Shown: positions 7,944-16,226 of the stretch, piece by piece | Numbering within the stretch: position 1 is the stretch's first letter | Layout of the letters: each line of letters opens with the position of its first letter | DNA from: Candidatus Eiseniibacteriota bacterium | GTDB lineage: Bacteria > Orphanbacterota > Orphanbacteria > Orphanbacterales > Orphanbacteraceae | DNA: 26,704 nucleotides | Direction: 5' to 3' | NCBI GenBank assembly: GCA_024276995.1 | Contig: JAJRWB010000063.1 | Location: forward strand, 1-26,704 | Program-made: the position numbers and the translations under genes | The notes under the pieces: generated by a model | Told to the model about the DNA's origin: nothing | The model's input: only the letters and a program-made list of their open reading frames with translations | Database searches by the model: none

Positions 7944-8710
7944 CGTACGAAGCGCCGAAAATGAAGCGGCGGGAGTTCCTCGAAACCGTTGGAAAGAAGC
8001 TGCCCCGCTGGGCGCTCCTCTTCATGGCGATCGATCCGAAGAAGCTGCTCGCCTCGCCGGAGGACGATTACAAGCCGGAAGAGCACGAGTATGCCATGGG
8101 AATCGATATCCACAAATGCATCGGGTGCGGAAGGTGCGCCAACGCCTGCAAGAACGAGAACCATGTTCCCCGGGAACCGATGTTCTTCCGCACGTGGATC
8201 GAACGCTACCAGATCACCGAGGACCGCGAGGCGATCGTCGACAGCCCCAACGGTGGAATCGACGGATTCCCCGAGACGAAGGGTGAAGAGAGCGTTCTTC
8301 GCTCATTCTTCGTCCCGAAGCTGTGCAACCATTGCAAGAATGCGCCGTGCGTTCAAGTCTGCCCCGTGGGAGCGACGTTCATCTCCCCCGACGGGGTGGT
8401 GCTCATCGACCAGACGTACTGCGTCGGTTGCCGCTACTGTATCCAGGCGTGCCCGTACGGCGCCCGCTACCTCCATCCGGAAAAGAAAGTCGCCGACAAG
8501 TGCACGTTCTGCTATCACCGGATCCGCAAGGGACTCCTCCCGGCATGCGTCGAGGTGTGTCCCACCCAGGCGCGCGTGTTCGGGGAAACCGGAAGCCAGA
8601 GCAGCCCGATCCGCCGTTTCGAGCGTTTCCACGATCTCACCGTGTTGAAGCCTTCGCTCAACACCAAGCCGCGGGTCATGTATGCCGGCGCCGATGGAGA
8701 GGTGCGTTAG
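7940..8710 (+). CDS. Four-cluster [4Fe-4S] ferredoxin subunit (NrfC/TtrB/DsrO type)
   Basis: This 256-residue protein has a GTG start at 7940 that overlaps the cytochrome stop, with GGAGG seven bases upstream. An ATG at 7961 is the alternative. Near the N-terminus KRREFLETVGKK followed by a hydrophobic stretch resembles a Tat signal. Four cysteine groups can bind four [4Fe-4S] clusters: CIGCGRCANAC, CNHCKNAPCVQVCP, CVGCRYCIQACP and CTFC...CVEVCP. This is the layout of the electron-transfer subunit of complex iron-sulfur molybdoenzymes and related NrfC/DsrO proteins. No molybdopterin catalytic subunit is present, so it probably wires the cytochrome to the NrfD-type subunit encoded next. Confidence 0.92.
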   Translation: MTYEAPKMKRREFLETVGKKLPRWALLFMAIDPKKLLASPEDDYKPEEHEYAMGIDIHKCIGCGRCANACKNENHVPREPMFFRTWIERYQITEDREAIVDSPNGGIDGFPETKGEESVLRSFFVPKLCNHCKNAPCVQVCPVGATFISPDGVVLIDQTYCVGCRYCIQACPYGARYLHPEKKVADKCTFCYHRIRKGLLPACVEVCPTQARVFGETGSQSSPIRRFERFHDLTVLKPSLNTKPRVMYAGADGEVR

Positions 8711-8711
8711 A

Positions 8712-9932
8712 TTGTTTATTTCCCTCTTACAGATTCTGACCAGTGAGCTGCCGAAGATCACCGGCTATATCTATCCGAACGAGTACGAGCTCCACTGGAG
8801 CATCATGATCGTGGTTTATCCGTATCTCACCGGGCTTGTGGCGGGCGCCTTCATCCTCGCCTCCCTCGAACGTGTGTTCAACGTGAAGGTTCTCCAACCG
8901 GTGTACCGGCTTTCGCTTCTGTCGGCGCTCGCGTTCCTGCTCATCGCCCCGCTTCCGCTCGTGCTGCACCTCGGCCATCCGGAGCGGGCGCTCGAGATGT
9001 TCCTCACGCCGCACACGAAGTCCGCCATGGCGATGTTCGGATTCGTTTACGCCTGGTATCTCCTCGCCGTCCTCCTCCTGGAGATCTGGTTCGATTACCG
9101 AAAGGACATCGTCACCTGGTCGCGGGAAAAGACGGGGCCGCTCAAGTATTTCTATACGGCACTCACCCTCGGCGCCACCGACCTGTCGGAAAAGGCGCTC
9201 GCCTTCGACGACAAGATCGGCCGGACGATCACCATTATCGGCATCCCGTCGGCGTTCCTGCTGCACGGATATGTCGGGTTCATCTTCGGGTCGGTCAAGG
9301 CGAATCCTTGGTGGAGCAGCGTCCTCATGCCGATCGTCTTCCTTTTCTCGGCGATCGTATCGGGTATCGCGCTCATGCTCCTCGTCTACATGGTGACCAC
9401 CATGTTCCGCTGGAAGGCGATGAACATGCTCTGTCTGAACAAGCTGGGCGAGTTCCTCTTCTATGCCATGCTCGTCGATTTCTCTCTCGAACTGCTCGAC
9501 TTCACGCAGAGGCTTTACGAATCGGAAGAGTCGATCGCCATCCTGTCGCAGATGATCACGAACCGGCTTTTCGTCAGCCTCATCATCTCCCAGATTCTCC
9601 TCGGAACGCTCGTTCCGATGACGGCCATCGCCATGGCGCGTTTCGGAAAGCTCCCGAACGAACTTCGCCGGATGCTTTACTTCATCTCCGCGCTTCTCGT
9701 GCAGGTCGGTATTTTCAGCACACGGTGGAACGTGGTGATCGGCGGGCAGCTTTTCTCGAAGAGTCTGCGGGGACTCACCGTCTATAAGATGCAACTCTTC
9801 GGACTCGAAGGGCTGTTCATGACGATCGCCCTCCTCGTCCTGCCGCTCATCATCCTGTACGTCCTCACGCGCCTCTTCCCGCCGTGGGACCCCAACGAGA
9901 AGCGCCGGCCGACGGCACCGCCGGCAAGCTGA
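8712..9932 (+). CDS. nrfD: NrfD/PsrC-type membrane quinone-interacting subunit
   Basis: This 406-residue polytopic protein has about nine to ten helices. It matches the NrfD/PsrC family, the integral membrane subunit that oxidises or reduces quinones in polysulfide reductase-like and DsrP/Hme-type complexes. Visible features are an early EYELHWSIMIVVYPYLTGLV segment, PLVLHLGHPERALEMF (the conserved His-Pro-Glu-Arg block after TM3), and FSTRWNVVIGGQ near the C-terminus. The likely start is TTG at 8712, one base after the Fe-S stop, with GGAGAGG about nine bases upstream. ATGs at 8682 and 8694 overlap the upstream gene and have poor ribosome sites. It ends in a Pro-rich cytosolic tail and is the last gene of the operon. 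Confidence 0.92.
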   Translation: MFISLLQILTSELPKITGYIYPNEYELHWSIMIVVYPYLTGLVAGAFILASLERVFNVKVLQPVYRLSLLSALAFLLIAPLPLVLHLGHPERALEMFLTPHTKSAMAMFGFVYAWYLLAVLLLEIWFDYRKDIVTWSREKTGPLKYFYTALTLGATDLSEKALAFDDKIGRTITIIGIPSAFLLHGYVGFIFGSVKANPWWSSVLMPIVFLFSAIVSGIALMLLVYMVTTMFRWKAMNMLCLNKLGEFLFYAMLVDFSLELLDFTQRLYESEESIAILSQMITNRLFVSLIISQILLGTLVPMTAIAMARFGKLPNELRRMLYFISALLVQVGIFSTRWNVVIGGQLFSKSLRGLTVYKMQLFGLEGLFMTIALLVLPLIILYVLTRLFPPWDPNEKRRPTAPPAS

Positions 9933-10037
9933 GCGGGGAAAGCCCCCCCACGGAACCACGCCCCTTCTTCTTGCATCAATGATATGGGCGGCAATATGGC
10001 TCGCGCGCCATGCACCGGCTTCGGATCCGACTCCCGG

Positions 10038-13000
10038 CTAGTAGCTCTTCGGGTCGTGGTTCTTCCCGTGGCACTTCACGTAGCAGCGGCCCTTGAAGTT
10101 GCCGTTGTCGATGAATTCGAGTCGCCCCGAATTCGACGGTCTGCATGAGTTGGTATTGAAGTTGATCAGGTGCGTGCCGTCGCCGTTCGTCGTCGTTCCC
10201 ACGCCGTGCGAATCGTGGCATACCGAGCATGCGGCGTCTTCCCCGACGATATGCTTGCTGTGCTTCCTGAAACTGTTGTTGCCGAGAATCGAATTCCGAT
10301 CATGACACGAATAGCAAAGGGCGTAATTGGCCGCTGATTCCTGTGTCGAGTCCTGAAGGACATACTTCATCTTCAGAATCGGCGTATACTGCGATCCGTG
10401 CGGACCGTCGGCCGCGCCCGCATCGCTGGAGTGGCAATCCTCGCATGTGATGATGCTCGACTCGGTCAGCGGCGGGATGAGCGACGGACTGTTCGGGTTC
10501 GTGCCGGCGGCCGCCACGGGGTGATACGACTGTGACGTCGGTTGGAATTCATCCCTCGTGTTCAGATTGACCCACAGCCGCTGCACGTAGGCGGTGCTGC
10601 CGTGGTTGTCGCCGTGGCACTTGAAGCAGACTTCGTACGAGTAGGTGACCGCATCGACGGCGGTACCGTTAATGTTGATGCCGTCTACACCGTAGAGCGC
10701 CCCTTTCAGCGCCGGCGACGGAGGATCGAGAGCGATCGCTCCGTGGGGATCATGGCAATCGGCGCACTCGACATGCCGGGGCATCGAGGAAGCGTTCTCC
10801 CCGGCGTTGTGCACCCCCCTCGTCGCCGTAATCGGATGGGTGGACGAATAGGTGAACGCCGTTTTCACCGCCATCGCGGCCGCGCTCATCGCCTGGACAC
10901 CGTAGTAATCGAGGTTCGACCCCGAGTTCGGATTCGTCCCGGCATCGTGACACTCGTAGCAGAAATCCTCTTCCATCGGATCGTTCGGCACACCGATTCC
11001 AAGGGCGGAAAGGATATTGTCGTAAGGCGAGTCATGGAGGCTGAAGGCGTTCGTCGAATTCTGGTACGACCGGGTCATGTTGTCGTTATGGCACTTGACG
11101 CAATTCGCCTGGAACACAGAGCCGTCACTGCTGAACGTGGTCGGCACACCGTAATTATGCGTCGTCGTGGCGGCGTCGTACTCGGTCTTTACGATCCATT
11201 CATGGTTGAACGCATTGGGCGACGCGCTCTTCGCCGGAACGTGAATGCTGTGGCATGCCAGGCAGTTGGCGTTGTGACATGATATGCAGACGCCCCCCGC
11301 GCCCGAGGAGGAATAATCGGAGTTCGCCAGTACCGTGGCGTCTCCTTGCACCGGCGTGTTGCCGTATTCAGATCTCAGGTTGCTCCCTCGCGCACCGATC
11401 CCCGGGTTGAGGTCGGGGCGGAAGATATCATGATCCACATGACACCAGAGGCACGACGCCGCACCGTAATCGGGCGCGTCGGTGGTGAGAGTGTGATGGT
11501 ACGATGTCCCGGTGCTCATGGCGGTGAAGATCTCGCTGTGACAGGAACAGTTCATCCCGCCGCTCGACTCGCCTCCCTTGAACCCTTCGGTGTGGAGGTG
11601 GCAGTCGGTGCACATCAACGCATCGTTGTGGCTGTCCGGAAGTTGCGATCCGTCATTCCTGTGGTGGTTCGTCGATGTGTGACATACCTCGCACACACCG
11701 GTGAAGACGCCGTCCGAGCCGTCCGCCATCACCCCCGACGTGGGATCGCCCGGCACCGGATCGGGATCGTTGTACGGATCTCCGATGCCGAGGGTCTTGA
11801 ACACCACCGGCTTATCCCCCGAGTTCGGCGTACTGATCGTCTCCTTTATAAGATAGATGTTCGTCGTTTCGTGACTCGTGTGACACGTGAGGCAGTCCTG
11901 GCCCTGGTGATCCTGCAGGTTGTGGCACGCCGAGTTCGGTCCGCCGCACCCGCTCGCATCGTGGGTCCGCCGAAGTAGATACCCGTCGCCGGCGATCACC
12001 TGGCTCACGAGGGTCAACTCGTCCAGGTTCGCGGCGTAATCATCGACAACCGAACCGCCGGCGTTGTCGTCGACGGAGAAATAGAGATCGTAACTTCCCA
12101 TGACCGAGCCGCCCGGAGGATTCCAGAGCACCGTGGCCCTGTAGTTCGTTCCTCCCTCGTTCACGACGCGAAGTCCCTGCTCTCCGTGCTTCGCACCGTT
12201 CGCCACGATCACTTCCCCGCCCCCCGGCTCACGCACCTTGAACGTGATGGTGAACGATCCGCTTCCCGGGATGTCGGCGTCACTGAACGAGGCGCTCAGC
12301 ATCGTAAATTCCGAGCCGGTGGTGTTGACGTTGCTCGGAAGCGCGGCCGTCGTACCGGCGATGACGGTGGGCGCATTGTTGCTCAGCCGGTCGTACACTT
12401 GGAGTTCGTCGAGGTTGTTCGAGAAGTCATCCGCCGTGGAGTCGACCCCTTCGCGCACCGAGAAATAGAGATCGTAGAAACCGGTCTGCTGCGCATCGGG
12501 CGGATCCCACAAGATGCTCGCCGTGTAGTTTCCTCCGCCGTCGTCGCTGATGGTCACTCCCGACTGGCCGTTCCCGGCGTTGGCGGCGAGAACGAGCTCG
12601 GAAATATCGTCCGGTTCGCGCAGCTTGAACGTCACGTTGAACGCCGCGGTCCCCGGAATATCGGCATCGTAAAACGTGGCGCTCAACGTGGTGGAATTCG
12701 CGCCCACCCTTTCGACTCCGGCGGGGTTTGCGAAAACGGCGTCCCACGCCACCACGGGCCGGGCGTTTTCTCCGGCATTCGTGATGGTCAGCTCGTCGGC
12801 ATTGTTGTCGAAAGGATCGGTCGTCGCGTCGAGCGTGTCACTCACTTCTGCGTATAGGTCGTAAAGGCCGACTGGAGCGTCGGCCGGCGGATCCCAATCG
12901 ATGCTCGCCGTGTACGAACCGGCGCTGCCGGTGATCGACATTCCACCCACGCCGTCGCTCAGACCGTCCGCAACGGTGTACACTCCCTGGTTGTACGGTG

Positions 13001-14393
13001 CCCGCGACCGGAAGGTCACCTTGAAAACCGCCGGCGGCGGCTGGTCGGCATCGGTGAAGGAAATGCTGAATGCCGTGGTTACGGCGCCCCCCCGCTCGAT
13101 CGAAACGGGCGAGACGGCCGTCGCGCCCGCGGTGAATGCGGGAGGTTGATTGCTGATCACATCCTCGATCAACAAAGCGTCGGCATTGTCGACGTAGCCG
13201 TCCACGGCGGCGGCCATTCCGGTGTTGTCGTCCACTTCGAAATAGAGATCATAGAAGCCGATAGCCTGGGTGACCGCGGGATCCCACGAGTAGCTCGCCT
13301 CGTAATCACCTCCGCCCAGATCGGTAACGGTGAGACCGCCCGTACCATCGGAGAGCGCGTTCACAAGGATCACCTCGGTGGCGTCGTCAGGCTCTCTCAC
13401 CTTGAACGTCACGAGAAAGGAGGATGCCGCGGGGATATTATCATCATGGAACCTGGCGGAAAGGACGGTGGCGTCGCTTCCCTGGCGATTCACCGGAGAG
13501 ATGGACACGCGGGCGGCGCCGGCGGCGACTGTGGGCGCCGTGGGGGGGAGCAATTCGTTCACTTCGAGTTCGTCGGTGTTGTTCGCGTAGCCGTCCACGG
13601 CTCTGTCCATTCCGTCGGACACATCGAAGTAGAGGTCGTAGAGGCCGAGCGTCTGCGACGCACCCGGATCCCATGTGTACGAAGCGGTGTAGTTGCCGCC
13701 CCCCTGGGATGTGACGGAAAGGCCCCCCTGGCCGTCGCCGAGAGCGTTCACGAGAACCACTTCCGTGGTGTTGTCCGGCTCGCGAACCTTCAGCGTCACG
13801 GTGAATGCGCCTATCCCCGGATCATCGGTATCCGAGAAGGCGGCCGACAAAACGGTGCTATTCGCACCGTAACGGTTCACGGGCGACACGTCGGCGCCCA
13901 TCGTCCCGGCGATCACGACCGGCGCATTCTGTTCGATCAGTTCGAGTTCATCCGGGTTGTTCGCGAAATCGTCGATCGCCGTATCGAGTGTGTCGGAAAC
14001 TTCGAAATAGAGATCATAGAGGCCGAGCGCCTGCGACGCGCCCGGATCCCACGTGTAACTCGCCGTATACGAGCCGCCCGTATTGTCCGTGATCGTGAGG
14101 CCGCCTTGGCCGTCGCCGAGGGTGTTCACTAGAATCACTTCGGTGGCGTTGTCCGGTTCACGCACCTTGAATGTTACTGTAAACGCAGCGACGCCCGGCG
14201 CATCGGCATCGGTGAAATCAGCCGACAGCGTCGCCGTCTCCGTTCCGACACGATTCACGTTCGACGGCGTGATCACTGTCGCGCCCGCCGCGACGATAGG
14301 TGCCTGGTTCGCCGCCGCCGCGTACATCCCGAACGGGGTCGCCGGCAGGAGAAGGAGAAGTGCGGTCGCAAAGGCTGTCTTGAAGTTCCTCAT
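10038..14393 (-). CDS. Giant exported multihaem cytochrome c with six N-terminal beta modules
   Basis: This is a 1451-residue protein. Residues 1-27 form a Sec signal peptide (FATALLLLLPATPFG, cut near AAA). Residues 29-797 contain six tandem modules of about 128 residues, each running NxAPxVxAG ... SAxFxDxDxPG ... FTVTFKVREPD ... SYTxSYxWDP ... GLYDLYFEVSD ... NNxDEL. They read as beta-sandwich (Ig/cadherin-like) units. Residues 815-1451 carry 13 CXXCH sites plus CX6CH (near 816), CSCH and a final CYVKCH. These domains would hold a haem wire at the cell surface or periplasm. The ATG at 14393 is preceded by GGA; an ATG at 14417 has no ribosome site. It is convergent with the NrfD operon, 105 bases apart, and may be its downstream electron carrier. 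No outer-membrane porin gene is visible. Confidence 0.88.
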   Translation of the reverse strand: MRNFKTAFATALLLLLPATPFGMYAAAANQAPIVAAGATVITPSNVNRVGTETATLSADFTDADAPGVAAFTVTFKVREPDNATEVILVNTLGDGQGGLTITDNTGGSYTASYTWDPGASQALGLYDLYFEVSDTLDTAIDDFANNPDELELIEQNAPVVIAGTMGADVSPVNRYGANSTVLSAAFSDTDDPGIGAFTVTLKVREPDNTTEVVLVNALGDGQGGLSVTSQGGGNYTASYTWDPGASQTLGLYDLYFDVSDGMDRAVDGYANNTDELEVNELLPPTAPTVAAGAARVSISPVNRQGSDATVLSARFHDDNIPAASSFLVTFKVREPDDATEVILVNALSDGTGGLTVTDLGGGDYEASYSWDPAVTQAIGFYDLYFEVDDNTGMAAAVDGYVDNADALLIEDVISNQPPAFTAGATAVSPVSIERGGAVTTAFSISFTDADQPPPAVFKVTFRSRAPYNQGVYTVADGLSDGVGGMSITGSAGSYTASIDWDPPADAPVGLYDLYAEVSDTLDATTDPFDNNADELTITNAGENARPVVAWDAVFANPAGVERVGANSTTLSATFYDADIPGTAAFNVTFKLREPDDISELVLAANAGNGQSGVTISDDGGGNYTASILWDPPDAQQTGFYDLYFSVREGVDSTADDFSNNLDELQVYDRLSNNAPTVIAGTTAALPSNVNTTGSEFTMLSASFSDADIPGSGSFTITFKVREPGGGEVIVANGAKHGEQGLRVVNEGGTNYRATVLWNPPGGSVMGSYDLYFSVDDNAGGSVVDDYAANLDELTLVSQVIAGDGYLLRRTHDASGCGGPNSACHNLQDHQGQDCLTCHTSHETTNIYLIKETISTPNSGDKPVVFKTLGIGDPYNDPDPVPGDPTSGVMADGSDGVFTGVCEVCHTSTNHHRNDGSQLPDSHNDALMCTDCHLHTEGFKGGESSGGMNCSCHSEIFTAMSTGTSYHHTLTTDAPDYGAASCLWCHVDHDIFRPDLNPGIGARGSNLRSEYGNTPVQGDATVLANSDYSSSGAGGVCISCHNANCLACHSIHVPAKSASPNAFNHEWIVKTEYDAATTTHNYGVPTTFSSDGSVFQANCVKCHNDNMTRSYQNSTNAFSLHDSPYDNILSALGIGVPNDPMEEDFCYECHDAGTNPNSGSNLDYYGVQAMSAAAMAVKTAFTYSSTHPITATRGVHNAGENASSMPRHVECADCHDPHGAIALDPPSPALKGALYGVDGININGTAVDAVTYSYEVCFKCHGDNHGSTAYVQRLWVNLNTRDEFQPTSQSYHPVAAAGTNPNSPSLIPPLTESSIITCEDCHSSDAGAADGPHGSQYTPILKMKYVLQDSTQESAANYALCYSCHDRNSILGNNSFRKHSKHIVGEDAACSVCHDSHGVGTTTNGDGTHLINFNTNSCRPSNSGRLEFIDNGNFKGRCYVKCHGKNHDPKSY
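12003..14309 (-). repeat. Six tandem ~128-residue coding repeats
   Basis: This region encodes residues 29-797 of the giant cytochrome. Module borders by protein residue are about 29-154, 155-282, 283-412, 413-541, 542-671 and 672-797. The best preserved pair is modules 1 and 2, where stretches such as GDGQGG and TWDPGASQ recur. Module 4 is the most divergent, with TFRSRAPYNQG in place of the TFKVREPD block. The gradient suggests expansion by duplication followed by drift. Confidence 0.9.
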
Positions 14394-14824
14394 TTTTCCG
14401 GCATCCCTTCCGGTCATACGAACCAGGCAGGTTTCAAGCTTTCTCGCAACGGTCGGACGGGGGGATGAAGCGAGGAGATCGGCGCGGGAAGCGACCCGGC
14501 GCGGATGGCACCGACCGGCCACCGTCCGCCGCCAAACCGGAGTAGACAACCTGTTACTCAGCTAACAGCGGCGGCCGATTCTCGCACTTCACCTCCAATG
14601 CCGTCAGATTGCTCTCATTTTAGCACGAACACGGAAGTCGGGCCGGGCGGAACTTCCTGTATATCATCCTGTTACAGTATACATGTTTGTCCCGTCTCAA
14701 GCAAGAACGTCGCGCACCCAAGACCGCTTCCGCACCCCTCTTCAACGCGTATCGACCGATAACGCCTCCCGCGTTACCCGGGAGCGCCCCCCTTCCCGAC
14801 CGGGTACGAGGGGAGATACGAAAC
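14394..14824. other. Intergenic region with CTGTTA inverted repeats
   Basis: No coding frame is convincing between the giant cytochrome start and the terminator of the 367-aa gene. Two related sites stand out: CTGTTA-N6-TAACAG at 14551-14568 and CTGT-T-ACAG at 14669-14677, the latter followed by GTATAC. They lie about 160 and 280 bases upstream of the cytochrome start and could be operators for a repressor or activator. No promoter could be fixed. The rest shows nothing I can interpret. Confidence 0.35.
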
Positions 14825-14851
14825 GGCCCGGGGCGATTTATTCCCCGGGCC
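14825..14851 (-). terminator. Hairpin terminator after the 367-aa paralogue gene
   Basis: A perfect nine-base-pair stem (GGCCCGGGG / CCCCGGGCC) with a nine-base AT-rich loop lies about 28 bases past the stop. Only a short T-rich stretch (GTTTCG) follows on the minus strand. A nearly identical stem follows the paralogue at 19397-19424. Confidence 0.7.
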
Positions 14852-14879
14852 AAGACTCAACCGATTGAAACCGCGCGAG

Positions 14880-15983
14880 TTACGCCTTCAGGTTTCGCAC
14901 GGCCGCCATGCTCGTGTCGTGGAGCGACTTCATGATGTTCTGCATCGTCTGGAACATCTGCTGGCGTTTCTGCATGAGCGACTGCAGCTGGCTCTGGAGG
15001 AGCTGCAGGTTCGGCTTCTTGCCGCCGGCGCCACCACTCTTCCCGCCACCGAACAGGCTGCCGAGAATCGGCACGGAGCTGAAGATCTTACCGATCGAGC
15101 CGAAGATTCCGCCACCGCTCTTGCCGCTCTTCTTCTGCATGGCGCTTTCGATCTGCTTCATCTTCTCCTCGATCTGCTTGTCCATGTGCTTCGAGAGCTT
15201 CGCCATGAGAAGCATCAGCTTGTCCTCGAGAGAGAGATTCGGGTTGGAGAGCACGCTCTGCGAAGAGCCCGCCCCCGATGCACCGGAAGCTCCCCCTACG
15301 CCCGAGCCGCCCTGCACACCACCGAGCCCCGTCAGGCCGCCGAACAGGCCGGCAATCGCCTTCATAGGATTCCATCCCGGGGTGAAGCTCCGCCCGATCA
15401 ACCCGGCGAGCTGGAAGTGGGGGTGCCGGTGAAGGCGATAGCCGCTCACCGTGTGCCGCCGCGTCGCAATCCCGTCGGCACGGCCGTCGGCCAGGTCGGC
15501 ACGGATCGCGTTGAAGTTCTTGTACAGCTTCCCGCGGTAGAGGTAGCCGCTCCGGCCGAGTCGGATCGGCCTGCGGAACGACCCGCGGTACATCCGCCCG
15601 CTGATCCGCCCGCGGATGTGCATCCCGAAGAGGAACCGCCGGCCCGTGTCGTACGTCTGGCCCACGTGCGCCTGGCGACCCACGCGCGTCCGCGTCACGT
15701 AGGTGTGCGACCACCGGTGCAGGTGAACCCCGCCCGGAGCGCGGCGGAGGACGCTGGCCCGACCAAAACCGCGCCGCCCCCGGGCGCCGGTGAGCCGGTC
15801 GAGAAGCGCGGTCGAAAGACCGCTGTTCAGATCGAAGAGATTCCGCTGGAAGCCCGCCAGGTCGCCCCGGTTCAGGTCGATAAGGGCGCCGATCTTGTCG
15901 CCGAACGAGTCGGGCAGCCCGAGAGAGTCGAGGTAACGGTTCACCTGCGTGCCGATCGAGTTGGCGCCTGCGTTGATGTTCAT
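14880..15983 (-). CDS. Signal-less basic protein, paralogue A (candidate non-Sec export substrate or assembly protein)
   Basis: This 367-residue protein belongs to no family I can name with confidence. It starts MNINAGANSIGTQVNRYLDS with no Sec signal or membrane helix. Residues 1-65 are mixed helix with DLNRGDLAGFQ. Residues 70-205 are strongly basic and beta-prone, rich in Arg, Gly, His and Tyr (VTRTRVGRQAHVG, GRMYRGSFRRPIRLGRSGYLYRGK). A Gly/Ser/Ala linker follows. Two long amphipathic helices come next: SLEDKLMLLMAKLSKHMDKQ, and a Gln/Met-rich C-terminal helix ending MAAVRNLKA. The helix-linker-helix end recalls type III secretion substrates, but this is only a resemblance. It is about 75-80% identical by eye to the 385-aa gene at 19454. 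ATG at 15981-15983 has AAGGAGAAGG upstream. Confidence 0.8.
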   Translation of the reverse strand: MNINAGANSIGTQVNRYLDSLGLPDSFGDKIGALIDLNRGDLAGFQRNLFDLNSGLSTALLDRLTGARGRRGFGRASVLRRAPGGVHLHRWSHTYVTRTRVGRQAHVGQTYDTGRRFLFGMHIRGRISGRMYRGSFRRPIRLGRSGYLYRGKLYKNFNAIRADLADGRADGIATRRHTVSGYRLHRHPHFQLAGLIGRSFTPGWNPMKAIAGLFGGLTGLGGVQGGSGVGGASGASGAGSSQSVLSNPNLSLEDKLMLLMAKLSKHMDKQIEEKMKQIESAMQKKSGKSGGGIFGSIGKIFSSVPILGSLFGGGKSGGAGGKKPNLQLLQSQLQSLMQKRQQMFQTMQNIMKSLHDTSMAAVRNLKA

Positions 15984-16014
15984 TTTTCCTTCTCCTTACG
16001 TTTCAAAAGCCTTG

Positions 16015-16084
16015 GGTCGATGGAGGCTTCGTGCCTCCTGACTGCTTACGACCTTCTTATCCCGGCTTTTGGAAGAGAAGTTGC
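16015..16084 (-). promoter_or_regulatory. Promoter-like signature and structured leader of paralogue A
   Basis: On the minus strand, GCAAC (16080-16084) is followed after exactly 19 bases by ATAAG (16056-16060), the context being GCCGGGATAAG. The same signature with identical spacing precedes the genes at 19454 and 22014. Between it and the ATG lies an inverted repeat, GGTCG (16049-16053) pairing with CGACC (16015-16019), enclosing a hairpin GGAGGC-N5-GCCTCC (16022-16038). An extra pairing AAAAGCC/GGCTTTT flanks the whole. The -10-like part resembles sigma-28 or sigma-70 boxes only loosely. Confidence 0.55.
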
Positions 16085-16148
16085 GAAAAAAACAGTTCGG
16101 AACGATGTTTCGGAGGGAGGAAGGCCTAACCAACCGATTTTACAGGGG

Positions 16149-16226
16149 TTATCTTTCTGGGCCCCGATCGGAAAGACCGACCGCCACGTCGGAAGCGATC
16201 CTCTCCGCCAAGATACGGTTCCCTTC
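16149..16226 (-). other. In-frame C-terminal tail of the SGNH gene beyond a stop codon
   Basis: Directly after the TAA at 16227-16229, the same frame continues for 25 codons (EGNRILAERIASDVAVGLSD...) to a second stop at 16149-16151. The segment fits the helix that follows the catalytic His in SGNH hydrolases, where CHYNxxGNxxxAExI is the usual ending. It is therefore probably the lost end of the upstream gene and not a separate gene. Confidence 0.7.

Noticed and set aside
8727-9959. Minus-strand frame of 410 codons
   Set aside because: It is antisense to the NrfD-type gene, highly charged without pattern. The membrane-protein frame on the plus strand is clearly the real one.
16015-16060. Cyclic-di-GMP or other known riboswitch in the leader of paralogue A
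   Set aside because: The stem and loop sequences do not match the conserved bases of the class I or II c-di-GMP aptamers or other classes I know; reported only as an unnamed structure.
16056-16084. Canonical sigma-28 or sigma-54 promoter for the three-gene set
   Set aside because: GGATAAG resembles part of the sigma-28 -10 box but there is no TAAA at the -35 position. The GG-N10-GC core of sigma-54 is absent.
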